Origin: Brevundimonas diminuta 470-4
GTDB lineage: Bacteria; Pseudomonadota; Alphaproteobacteria; Caulobacterales; Caulobacteraceae
NCBI GenBank assembly: GCA_000318405.1
Contig: KB291735.1
Coordinates: 53,368 to 99,013 of the forward strand
Direction: 5' to 3'
Length of the DNA: 45,646 bases
Shown here piece after piece: positions 34,276 through 41,362 of the stretch. The notes under the pieces were generated by a model. That model searched no databases. It saw only the letters and a program-made list of their open reading frames with translations, and was not told the origin of the DNA. Within the stretch, counting starts at the first letter, position 1; each line of letters starts with the position of its first letter. The position numbers were made by a program, and so were the translations under genes.

Positions 34276-34352
34276 GCCTTCCGATGAGCCAGGGGAAGAG
34301 AGGGCAAGATAAAAGCCGCAAGGCGCGGCGGGGGCGGGAGGGACGTTTCACT

Positions 34353-34430
34353 CGTGTTTTCAGAGACCTGCGACAAGGCGTGTTTTCGGCTCGCACCTTG
34401 TGCCGGCGCCGAAGGCTCGGAAAACGCGCC
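34353..34430 (+). other. Candidate origin of transfer (oriT)
   Basis: This lies just upstream of the relaxase start (34457) and carries a cluster of repeats: a direct repeat CGTGTTTTC (34353-34361 and 34379-34387), an inverted repeat ACAAGG/CCTTGT (34373-34378 and 34396-34401), and a larger imperfect inverted pair GGCGTGTTTTCGG (34377-34389) with CGGAAAACGCGCC (34418-34430), 11 of 13 matching. The 181-nt gap encodes no convincing protein. A relaxase-adjacent repeat cluster is the usual place for a nic region. The assignment is by location and structure only. Confidence 0.45.
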
Positions 34431-34456
34431 GGAATTCGTGCCTTTTCGACCGTCAG

Positions 34457-36160
34457 ATGACCCGGGACGACGATCTGCGCATCCGTACCGGCCGCATCCG
34501 GGCCCGTTCAGGCTCGGACATGGGCACGGCGCTGAGCCAGGTTCGGATCGCCGTCGCCCGGGCCGGCGGAGCCTCGCGCACAGGGCGGGCGGTGGGAGGC
34601 GCGCGTGTCGGCGCCTTCGGCCGTGGCCGCGCCGCCCTCGTCAGGGGACTGCAGGCCGGCGGCGCGCGACGACAGGTCGTGGTCAAGGCCCGGGTCGTTC
34701 GACGCAGCGCGGGCGGGCTCGGCGCCCACATCGGTTATCTTCAGCGGGACGGGGTGACGCGGGACGGCGAACCAGGACGACTGTTCGACGCCCGGTCCGA
34801 CTGGGCGGACGGTTCCGCCTTCGCGCAGCGCGCGGGTGATGACCGCCATCATTTCCGCTTCATCGTCTCGCCCGAGGACGCGCGCGAGCTGACGGATCTG
34901 CGCGCCTATACGCGGGACCTTATGACCGAGATCGAGGCGGACCTGGGGGCCCGACTCGACTGGGTCGCGGTCGATCACTTGAACACCGCCCACCCTCACA
35001 TCCACATCGTCCTGCGCGGACGGCTGGAGGACGGCTCGGATCTGGTGATCAACCGGGACTACATCAGCCGGGGCGTCAGGGCGCGCGCCGAGGCCCTGGC
35101 GGAACTGGAGCTCGGCCCGCCCGGCCGGCGCGAGCGGACGGCCGCCCTGATGCGGGACTTCGGGGCCGAACGACGGACGCGACTGGACCGGATGCTCGAG
35201 CGTCACGTGGACCCGCAGCGCCGGATCGACCTGCGGCGCGCGGGCGGAGAGGCGGAGGGCGATCTCGTCCGTCCGCTGGCGGAGCGTCTGCGCACCCTGG
35301 AGCGGTTCGGACTGGCGACGCCGGAGGGGACTGGCCGCTGGCGCCTTCAGCCCGACTTCGGCGGCCGGCTGGAGGCCATGGCGCGGGATGCAGAAGTGGC
35401 CGGACGACTGGCCGCCGCGGTCGAGGCCCGGGGCGTGGCGCGGGCGCCCGAACAATGGACGACCGCGCCCCTGTCCGTTGTGGTTGTCGGCCGCGTGCTC
35501 GCGCGGGGCCTGGATGACGAACTCAAGGGCACGGGGTTCGCGATCATCGACGGTCTGGACGGTCGGCTGCGTCATATCACCCTGTCCGACGCCGGAGCGC
35601 CTGAGCCGCGTGTCGACGCCCTGGTGCGCGCGAGCCCGCCGTCGCGCGGGCCCCATCCGATGACGGTCACCGTGTCGGATCTGGCGCTCCGCGATCAGAT
35701 CCAGGCGCGGGGCGCGACCTGGCTGGACCGGCGTTTGCTGGACCCAAGGCCGGTTGAACCCGCCGGCGGGTTCGCCGACGAGGTCGCAGCGGCGCGGGAG
35801 GCGCGCATCGATCACCTCGTCGGCAAGGGACTGGCTGAACGTCGTCGCGGCGGCGCGCGCTTCGCGTCCGATCTTCTGGAGACGCTGAAGGCGCGGGACC
35901 TCAGAGCTGCGGCGGAAAAGATTGAGGCCCGCACCGGCCTGACCTTCCGGCCGATCCGCGAGGGCGACGACGTGTCCGGCGTCTACCGCCGACGCCTGGA
36001 TCTGGCCTCCGGCCGTTTCGCCATGATCGACGACGGCCTCGGCTTCAGCCTCGCGCCCTGGCGGCCGTCCCTCGAAACCTCACGCGGGCGATCGGTGACG
36101 GGCCTGTCCGGGCCCGGCGGCGAGATCGCCTGGCGCCCCGCGCGCGGCCCTGGTCGCTGA
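34457..36160 (+). CDS. Relaxase/mobilisation nuclease with DUF3363 domain
   Basis: A 567-aa VirD2-like relaxase that nicks oriT and pilots the strand. The catalytic region has HIGYLQRDG (candidate Tyr94), HHFRFIVSPEDA, and the metal-binding triad His179, His181, His183 in NTAHPHIHIVLRG. The C-terminal half (about 270-560) matches the DUF3363 extension of ICE relaxases (LATPEGTGRWRLQPDF, TFRPIREGDDVSGVYRR). The start at 34457 follows the repeat-rich candidate oriT; a longer frame exists upstream but would cover that region. Confidence 0.92.
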   Translation: MTRDDDLRIRTGRIRARSGSDMGTALSQVRIAVARAGGASRTGRAVGGARVGAFGRGRAALVRGLQAGGARRQVVVKARVVRRSAGGLGAHIGYLQRDGVTRDGEPGRLFDARSDWADGSAFAQRAGDDRHHFRFIVSPEDARELTDLRAYTRDLMTEIEADLGARLDWVAVDHLNTAHPHIHIVLRGRLEDGSDLVINRDYISRGVRARAEALAELELGPPGRRERTAALMRDFGAERRTRLDRMLERHVDPQRRIDLRRAGGEAEGDLVRPLAERLRTLERFGLATPEGTGRWRLQPDFGGRLEAMARDAEVAGRLAAAVEARGVARAPEQWTTAPLSVVVVGRVLARGLDDELKGTGFAIIDGLDGRLRHITLSDAGAPEPRVDALVRASPPSRGPHPMTVTVSDLALRDQIQARGATWLDRRLLDPRPVEPAGGFADEVAAAREARIDHLVGKGLAERRRGGARFASDLLETLKARDLRAAAEKIEARTGLTFRPIREGDDVSGVYRRRLDLASGRFAMIDDGLGFSLAPWRPSLETSRGRSVTGLSGPGGEIAWRPARGPGR

Positions 36161-36183
36161 CCGTCCTTGAAAGGAACCTGCTC

Positions 36184-38160
36184 ATGTCCGCCGGAAGAAT
36201 TCTCTGGGGCCAGATCGGCCTGGTGTTCGGCCTCATCCTCACAGGCGTCTGGGGCGCCACCCAATGGACGGCCTGGCGGCTCGCCTACCAGCCGGCGCTC
36301 GGCGCGCCCTGGTTCGAGGTCGCCGGCCATCCCGTCTATGCGCCGCCGAGCCTGTTCCTGTGGTGGTTCTCCTATGAGGCCTATGCCCCGCGGATCTTTC
36401 TGGAAGGCGGGGCGATCGCGGCCGGATCGGGCCTGGCCGCCATCGCCGCCTCGATCGCCCTGGCCGTCTGGCGCTCGCGCGAGGCGGCGTCGGCGACCAC
36501 CTACGGGACCGCGCGATGGGGTGACGTTCGGGACGCGAAGGCGGCCGGTCTGCTGGGGGAGGACGGCGTCCTGCTTGGCGAACTCAAGGGCCGCTATCTT
36601 CGGCACGACGGACCCGAGCATGTCCTGTGCTTCGCCCCGACCCGGTCCGGCAAGGGCGTGGGCCTGGTTGTGCCGACCCTCCTGACCTGGGGCGGCTCGG
36701 CCCTGATCCATGACATCAAGGGCGAGAACTGGTCCCTGACCGCGGGCTGGCGGGCGCGCTTCGGACCCGTCCTGATGTTCGATCCCACCGACGCCGGGAG
36801 CGCCGCCTACAATCCCCTGATGGAGGTGCGGCCGGGCCCCCTGGAAGTGCGGGACGTGCAGAACATCGCCGACATCCTGGTGGATCCGGAAGGCGCGCTG
36901 GAGCGCCGGAACCACTGGGAGAAGACCAGCCATGCCCTGCTGGTCGGCGCCATTCTCCACGTGCTTCACGCCGAGCCGGACAAGACGCTCGCCGGCGTCG
37001 CCGCTTTCCTGTCGGATCCGGAACGTCCGATCGAAGCCACCTTGCGCCGCATGATGACCACGCCCCATCGCGACGGGCGTCCCCATCCGGTGATCGCCGC
37101 GGCCGCGCGCGAGCTTCTGAACAAGAGCGAGAACGAGCGGTCCGGCGTCCTGTCCACCGCCATGAGTTTCCTCGGCCTCTATCGAGATCCGGTGGTCGCG
37201 GCGGTGACGGGTCGCTGCGACTGGCGCATCGGCGATCTGGTCGACAACGGCCGGCCGGTCTCCCTCTATCTCGTCGTGCCGCCATCCGACATCAGTCGCA
37301 CCAAGCCCCTGATCCGGCTGATCCTCAACCAGATCGGAAGACGCCTGACCGAGGATCTTCAGGCGCGCTCCGGACGCCGCCGCCTGCTGATGCTGCTGGA
37401 CGAGTTTCCGGCGCTGGGTCGGCTCGACTTCTTCGAGACCGCCCTGGCCTTCATGGCGGGGTACGGCCTCAAGGCCTTTCTCATCGCCCAGAGCCTGAAC
37501 CAGATCGAGAAGGCCTATGGACCGAACAACGCCATTCTCGACAATTGCCATGTCCGCGTCGCCTTCGCGACCAACGACGAGCGCACCGCCAAGCGGATCT
37601 CCGAAACCTTGGGCACGGCGACCGAACTGAGGGCCATGCGCAACTACGCCGGCCATCGCCTGTCGCCCTGGCTGGGTCATCTGATGGTCTCGCGACAGGA
37701 GACCGCGCGGCCGCTCCTCACGCCGGGCGAGGTGATGCAACTGCCCTCGACGGACGCCCTGGTGCTGGCGTCGGGCTGCGCGCCCCTGCGGGTCAAAAAG
37801 ACGCGCTATTACGCGGACCCCCAGTTGCAGAACCGCATCCTTCCCGCGCCGCCCGCGCGCGGCGTGATCGCGGGCCCCGCCGTCGTCAGTCCGTGGGCCG
37901 CCGTCAGCACCGACGGGCCGGCGCCGCCCCGTCAGCCTGACGACGTTGATGACGAGGGCGGCCTGCGTCGGGACCAGGACCCGGACGCGCCGGACTTGGC
38001 CGCGAGCGAGCCGGCCCTCGCCGGGAAGGCGGAGGACGGCCCCGAGCCGGACCTCGACGATGACGACGCCGTCCAGGGCGTGGACGGCGAGCTCGAAGCG
38101 CGGATGCGGCGGATCGCCCGACAGGCCGCGCTCGATCCAGATGACGGCATCGCCCTGTGA
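36184..38160 (+). CDS. traG: Conjugal coupling protein TraG (VirD4-like)
   Basis: A 658-aa type IV coupling ATPase in the inner membrane. Two N-terminal membrane helices (about 7-30 and 76-96); Walker A APTRSGKG (151-158); ALIHDIKGENW; Walker B LLMLLDEFPALG (about 395-406); and AFLIAQSLNQIEKAYG. The tail after about residue 560 is acidic and disordered. AAAGGAAC precedes the ATG. It brings the relaxosome to the Trb channel. It lies 24 nt after the relaxase and 11 nt before the CopG gene. Confidence 0.95.
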   Translation: MSAGRILWGQIGLVFGLILTGVWGATQWTAWRLAYQPALGAPWFEVAGHPVYAPPSLFLWWFSYEAYAPRIFLEGGAIAAGSGLAAIAASIALAVWRSREAASATTYGTARWGDVRDAKAAGLLGEDGVLLGELKGRYLRHDGPEHVLCFAPTRSGKGVGLVVPTLLTWGGSALIHDIKGENWSLTAGWRARFGPVLMFDPTDAGSAAYNPLMEVRPGPLEVRDVQNIADILVDPEGALERRNHWEKTSHALLVGAILHVLHAEPDKTLAGVAAFLSDPERPIEATLRRMMTTPHRDGRPHPVIAAAARELLNKSENERSGVLSTAMSFLGLYRDPVVAAVTGRCDWRIGDLVDNGRPVSLYLVVPPSDISRTKPLIRLILNQIGRRLTEDLQARSGRRRLLMLLDEFPALGRLDFFETALAFMAGYGLKAFLIAQSLNQIEKAYGPNNAILDNCHVRVAFATNDERTAKRISETLGTATELRAMRNYAGHRLSPWLGHLMVSRQETARPLLTPGEVMQLPSTDALVLASGCAPLRVKKTRYYADPQLQNRILPAPPARGVIAGPAVVSPWAAVSTDGPAPPRQPDDVDDEGGLRRDQDPDAPDLAASEPALAGKAEDGPEPDLDDDDAVQGVDGELEARMRRIARQAALDPDDGIAL

Positions 38161-38170
38161 GGCCCCCACG

Positions 38171-38683
38171 ATGAAGAAGCCCTTCCTGACGGTCTATCTC
38201 ACCCCCGACCTGCTCGAGCGTCTCGTCGCCCAGGCGCGGCGCCGCGGCGTGCCCAAGTCGACCGTGGCCGAGGCGGCGATCGCCAGCTTCCTCACCCCGG
38301 ACGCCGCGCAACAGCAGGAGGCGGCGATGGGCCGACGACTGGATCGCCTTAACCGCCATGCCGATCGGCTCGAACGCGATCTCGAGGTGGCCGTGGAAAT
38401 GCTGGCCCTGTTCGTCCGGACCTGGATGGCGGCGACGCCGGCTCTGCCGGACGCGGTCCAGGCGACCGCGCGGACCAGGGGCCAGGAGCGGTATGAGCGG
38501 TTCATCGAGAACCTGGGACGACGGTTGGCGTCCGGACGATCCTTCACACGCGAGATCGCGATCGAACTGGAGGGCCTGTCGTTGGGTGACGCGACGCAGC
38601 CCGGTCCGGTCAGGACCAGCGGCGCAGACGATGCTCCAGCCGTCGATCGAGCTTCCGGACCTCCATCCGATAGGCCGGAATGA
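38171..38683 (+). CDS. CopG/ribbon-helix-helix family protein
   Basis: A 170-aa protein. Residues 1-45 (MKKPFLTVYLTPDLLERLV, then RGVPKSTVAEAAIASFLTP) form a ribbon-helix-helix DNA-binding domain; residues about 50-135 are a long coiled-coil-like helix (LDRLNRHADRLERDLEVAV). This small regulator regularly sits between traG and trbB in such elements. Its last 74 nt overlap head-to-tail with the nuclease-like gene on the other strand, so the final 20 or so residues may be non-native. Confidence 0.88.
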   Translation: MKKPFLTVYLTPDLLERLVAQARRRGVPKSTVAEAAIASFLTPDAAQQQEAAMGRRLDRLNRHADRLERDLEVAVEMLALFVRTWMAATPALPDAVQATARTRGQERYERFIENLGRRLASGRSFTREIAIELEGLSLGDATQPGPVRTSGADDAPAVDRASGPPSDRPE

Positions 38684-39278
38684 GGCGGGGATTGTAGAAG
38701 AGCCGGTTGTGCAGGATCAGTTGGCCGACGCTGACGGACCTCGTCGCATTGGTGACAAGACCTCCCAGGCCCCCCAGGCTGCAGTCGGCCGACAGACCGC
38801 GCATGCCGCGGGCGAGACCGAGGGGCAGGTCGCCCGTGTAGAATTTACACTCGGCCTGCAGCACGACGTCGCGATAGGTCGGATGAGCGCCCGCATGCCG
38901 GGCCGCCTGGGCCGCGGCCTCGGTCAGCACAAGAACATCGCACTCATGGGCGACCCCGGAGCGCCCCGTCACCATCACGCCGAGATGGACCTCGAGCGTC
39001 GGCCGGCCCCGCTTCGACAGGACCGCGAAGGTGAAGGGGGCCGAACTGTAGATCACGCCCGGGCCCCGTCGGAGCAGCAGGGTGGTCGGCGCATGCCCGG
39101 CCGGCGTGGAATAGGTGACCGCCCACCCCAGGCGACGGGCCGCCTCGAGCACCCGGGTCCAGACATAGGCCTCGTAGATGTCGTCGAGGACGTCGGCGGT
39201 CCCGTAGCCCGAATGGACCACGCCGTGCAGGGCGGCCCGGATCGCGTTCAGCAGGTCAGCCTTGGATGCGGACGGCAC
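38610..39278 (-). CDS. PD-(D/E)XK nuclease-like protein of inverted cassette
   Basis: A protein of about 222 aa on the strand opposite the transfer operon. Residues about 30-42 form a helix with an acidic residue (DDIYEAYVW); a core strand PTLEVHLGVMVTG is followed by HECDVLVL (Asp114), then VVLQAECKFYTG with Glu143-Cys-Lys145. This acidic-Asp-(E-x-K) order fits a PD-(D/E)XK nuclease fold. The start GTG 39278 is chosen for GGAG 8 nt upstream; it overlaps the 139-aa gene by 23 nt, so the two are probably coupled. No named restriction or defence family is recognised. Insertion between copG and trbB marks it as cargo. Confidence 0.6.
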   Translation of the reverse strand: MPSASKADLLNAIRAALHGVVHSGYGTADVLDDIYEAYVWTRVLEAARRLGWAVTYSTPAGHAPTTLLLRRGPGVIYSSAPFTFAVLSKRGRPTLEVHLGVMVTGRSGVAHECDVLVLTEAAAQAARHAGAHPTYRDVVLQAECKFYTGDLPLGLARGMRGLSADCSLGGLGGLVTNATRSVSVGQLILHNRLFYNPRLIPAYRMEVRKLDRRLEHRLRRWS

Positions 39279-39675
39279 GGCGCAGGTCTCCGATCGAAAC
39301 AAGGGCGCGGGCGACGGCCTCGCGCCGCGTCGCGTCGCGGGTCCGGTCCATCACGGTCGCGCCGCGCAAGGCGGCGTCGTCCGCAAGGACGGCGGGAGCC
39401 CTGGCGTCGGCCTTGTAGAGGCCGGGCAGGTCCGGGTCGGTTTTGAAGACGACCGCCTCCCACTCGCCCGCGGCCGCCACGCCTTCATCGAGATCCCGCA
39501 ACTCCTCAAGCAGACGTTCGGCGCGGTTCAGCACCAGCAGGACGCCGCCCGCGCGGCTGGCCCGATCGGGCGTCCGGAGATCGAGGTAGGGGTCGAGGCC
39601 GGTTTCGCGCAGTAGCGCCCGCAGCGCATCCAGGACGCGTTCGTCATCCTCTCCGAGGTCGAAGAAATCCGTCAT
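39256..39675 (-). CDS. Unrecognised 139-aa protein of inverted cassette
   Basis: An acidic soluble protein, MTDFFDLGEDDERVLDALRA..., with helical N-terminus, a strand-like centre (AGGVLLVLNRAERLLEELRD; EWEAVVFKTDPDLPGLYKAD) and a helical Arg-rich end (RREAVARALVSIGDLRRAV). No signal peptide or membrane helix, and no family recognised. It overlaps the start of the nuclease-like gene by 23 nt and is first in the pair, so it could be an immunity, sensor or partner subunit. The 133-nt gap to trbB must hold both the cassette promoter and that of trbB. Confidence 0.6.
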   Translation of the reverse strand: MTDFFDLGEDDERVLDALRALLRETGLDPYLDLRTPDRASRAGGVLLVLNRAERLLEELRDLDEGVAAAGEWEAVVFKTDPDLPGLYKADARAPAVLADDAALRGATVMDRTRDATRREAVARALVSIGDLRRAVRIQG

Positions 39676-39808
39676 CCCGCCGTTCGCCTGTCTTTCTACG
39701 CCAGGACCCTACTACGCCATCGTCGGTGTTGAAGTCCCCCGATTTGCGGTTCTCTTGTCGCCCCCGTCCGGATCGCCCGCCGATCCTCAAACCCCCGACG
39801 GGACTGTG

Positions 39809-40750
39809 ATGACTGCCCAAGCCCGCACCCTCAGCATGCTCCGCACGGCCTTCGGGCCGGCCCTGCTGGAGGCCCTGTCCGACCCTGACGTCGTCGAGGT
39901 GATGCTCAATCCGGACGGCCGGATCTGGCTGGACCGCCTGGCGGGCGGGCTGGAACTGACGCCTCATCGTCTGGATCCGGCCGAGGGCGAACGGGTGATC
40001 CGCCTGGTCGCCCACCATGTCGGTCTCGAGGTCGATGAGGCCCGCCCGCGGATCTCGGCGGAACTGCCCGAAACCGGGGAACGGTTCGAGGGGCTGCTGC
40101 CGCCCATCGTGCGCGCACCCGCCTTCGCCATCCGCAAGCCCGCCGTCGCCGTCTTCACCCTGGACGACTATGTGGCCGCCCGGATCATGCGGGCCGATCA
40201 GGCGGCGGCCCTGCGCGCGGCCGTCGCGGACCGGCGCAACATCCTGGTGGCGGGCGGCACCTCCAGCGGCAAGACCACCCTGGTCAACGCCCTGCTTGCC
40301 GAACTGGCGGGGGGCGAGGACCGGATCATCCTGATCGAGGACACTCGCGAACTGCAGTGCGCGGCGCCCAACACCGTCGCACTGCGTACCCGCGAAGGAG
40401 CCGTCACCCTGACCGACTTGGTGCGCTCCGCCCTGCGGCTGCGCCCCGACCGGATCCCGATCGGCGAGGTGCGCGGCGCCGAGGCGCTCGATCTGGTGAA
40501 GGCCTGGGGGACGGGCCACCCCGGAGGGGTCGGCACCCTGCACGCCGGCTCGGCGCAAGGCGCGCTGAACCGTCTGGAACAACTCATTCAGGAGGCGGTC
40601 CTCGTGCCGCCTCGCGCCCTCATCGCCGAAACCGTCAACCTCGTCGCCGTCCTGTCGGGGCGGGGCGCGGCGCGACGCCTGGTCGAACTGGCCGCCGTCG
40701 ACGGCCTGGGCCCTGACGGCCGCTACCGCCTCTCCCCGGTCGTCGCCTGA
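39809..40750 (+). CDS. trbB: TrbB secretion ATPase (VirB11-like)
   Basis: A 313-aa hexameric ATPase at the base of the type IV secretion channel. N-terminal domain; Walker A GGTSSGKT (149-156); [16 protein letters not shown] (Asp box with Glu); [20 protein letters not shown]; and [12 protein letters not shown] (His box). The ATG at 39809 is taken as start (preceded by GGGA); a TTG at 39755 is possible. It is the first gene of the trb operon. Confidence 0.95.
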   Translation: MTAQARTLSMLRTAFGPALLEALSDPDVVEVMLNPDGRIWLDRLAGGLELTPHRLDPAEGERVIRLVAHHVGLEVDEARPRISAELPETGERFEGLLPPIVRAPAFAIRKPAVAVFTLDDYVAARIMRADQAAALRAAVADRRNILVAGGTSSGKTTLVNALLAELAGGEDRIILIEDTRELQCAAPNTVALRTREGAVTLTDLVRSALRLRPDRIPIGEVRGAEALDLVKAWGTGHPGGVGTLHAGSAQGALNRLEQLIQEAVLVPPRALIAETVNLVAVLSGRGAARRLVELAAVDGLGPDGRYRLSPVVA

Positions 40751-40776
40751 TCCCTTCACCCCCGCTGGAGCTCTTC

Positions 40777-41094
40777 ATGACCCCCGTTCGTCGCCACACC
40801 GTTTCCGTCGCCGTCCTGGCGCTCGCCGTCGCCGCCGCGTCTCCCGCTCTCGCGGGAGGCTCCTCCATGCCCTGGGAGGCGCCGCTCCAGTCCATCCTGG
40901 AATCGATCGAGGGGCCGGTCGCCAAGATCATCGCCGTGATGATCATTATCGTCACCGGCCTGACCCTGGCCTTCGGCGATACCTCCGGCGGGGCGCGTCG
41001 GCTCATCCAGATCGTCTTCGGCCTGTCGATCGCCTTCGCGGCCAGTTCCTTCTTCCTCAGCTTCTTCTCCTTCGGCGGCGGCGCGCTGGTCTGA
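40777..41094 (+). CDS. trbC: TrbC pilin (VirB2-like)
   Basis: A 105-aa prepilin. Signal peptide with cleavage near SPALAGG, then a short periplasmic part and two membrane helices (AKIIAVMIIIVTGLTLAF and IQIVFGLSIAFAASSFFLSF). P-type pilins are cyclised by the TraF peptidase encoded upstream. GGAGCT precedes the ATG at 40777; the stop overlaps the trbD start by 1 nt. Confidence 0.93.
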   Translation: MTPVRRHTVSVAVLALAVAAASPALAGGSSMPWEAPLQSILESIEGPVAKIIAVMIIIVTGLTLAFGDTSGGARRLIQIVFGLSIAFAASSFFLSFFSFGGGALV

Positions 41095-41360
41095 TGGCCG
41101 ATCCAATCCCCGAGGATTTCGTCGCTCCGGTCCACCGCGCCCTCGTCGAGCCGATCCTGCTGGCCGGCGCGCCGCGCTCCCTGGCCCTCGTCAACGGCAC
41201 CCTGGCCGCGGCCCTCGGCCTGGGCCTGAGACTCTGGCTCGCCGGGGTGGCGATCTGGATCGTCGGCCATGCCCTCGGCGTCCTGGCCGCGCGCCGGGAC
41301 CCGGATTTCGTCGAGGTGGCCCGCCGCCACCTGCGCCTGCCCGCCCTTCTGGACGTCTGA
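41094..41360 (+). CDS. trbD: TrbD (VirB3-like)
   Basis: An 88-aa inner-membrane protein. A typical VirB3 start (DFVAPVHRALVEPILLAGAP) and one long hydrophobic region (about residues 29-63) probably forming two helices. It works with TrbE in channel assembly. It starts on the last base of the trbC stop and ends 2 nt before trbE. Confidence 0.92.
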   Translation: MADPIPEDFVAPVHRALVEPILLAGAPRSLALVNGTLAAALGLGLRLWLAGVAIWIVGHALGVLAARRDPDFVEVARRHLRLPALLDV

Positions 41361-41362
41361 TC

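Noticed and set aside
34272..34460. A 62-codon basic frame starting with an ATGA overlap at the lytic transglycosylase stop
   Set aside because: Arg/Lys-rich translation with no family resemblance, and it spans the repeat cluster proposed as oriT. The overlap may be chance, though a real small gene cannot be fully excluded.
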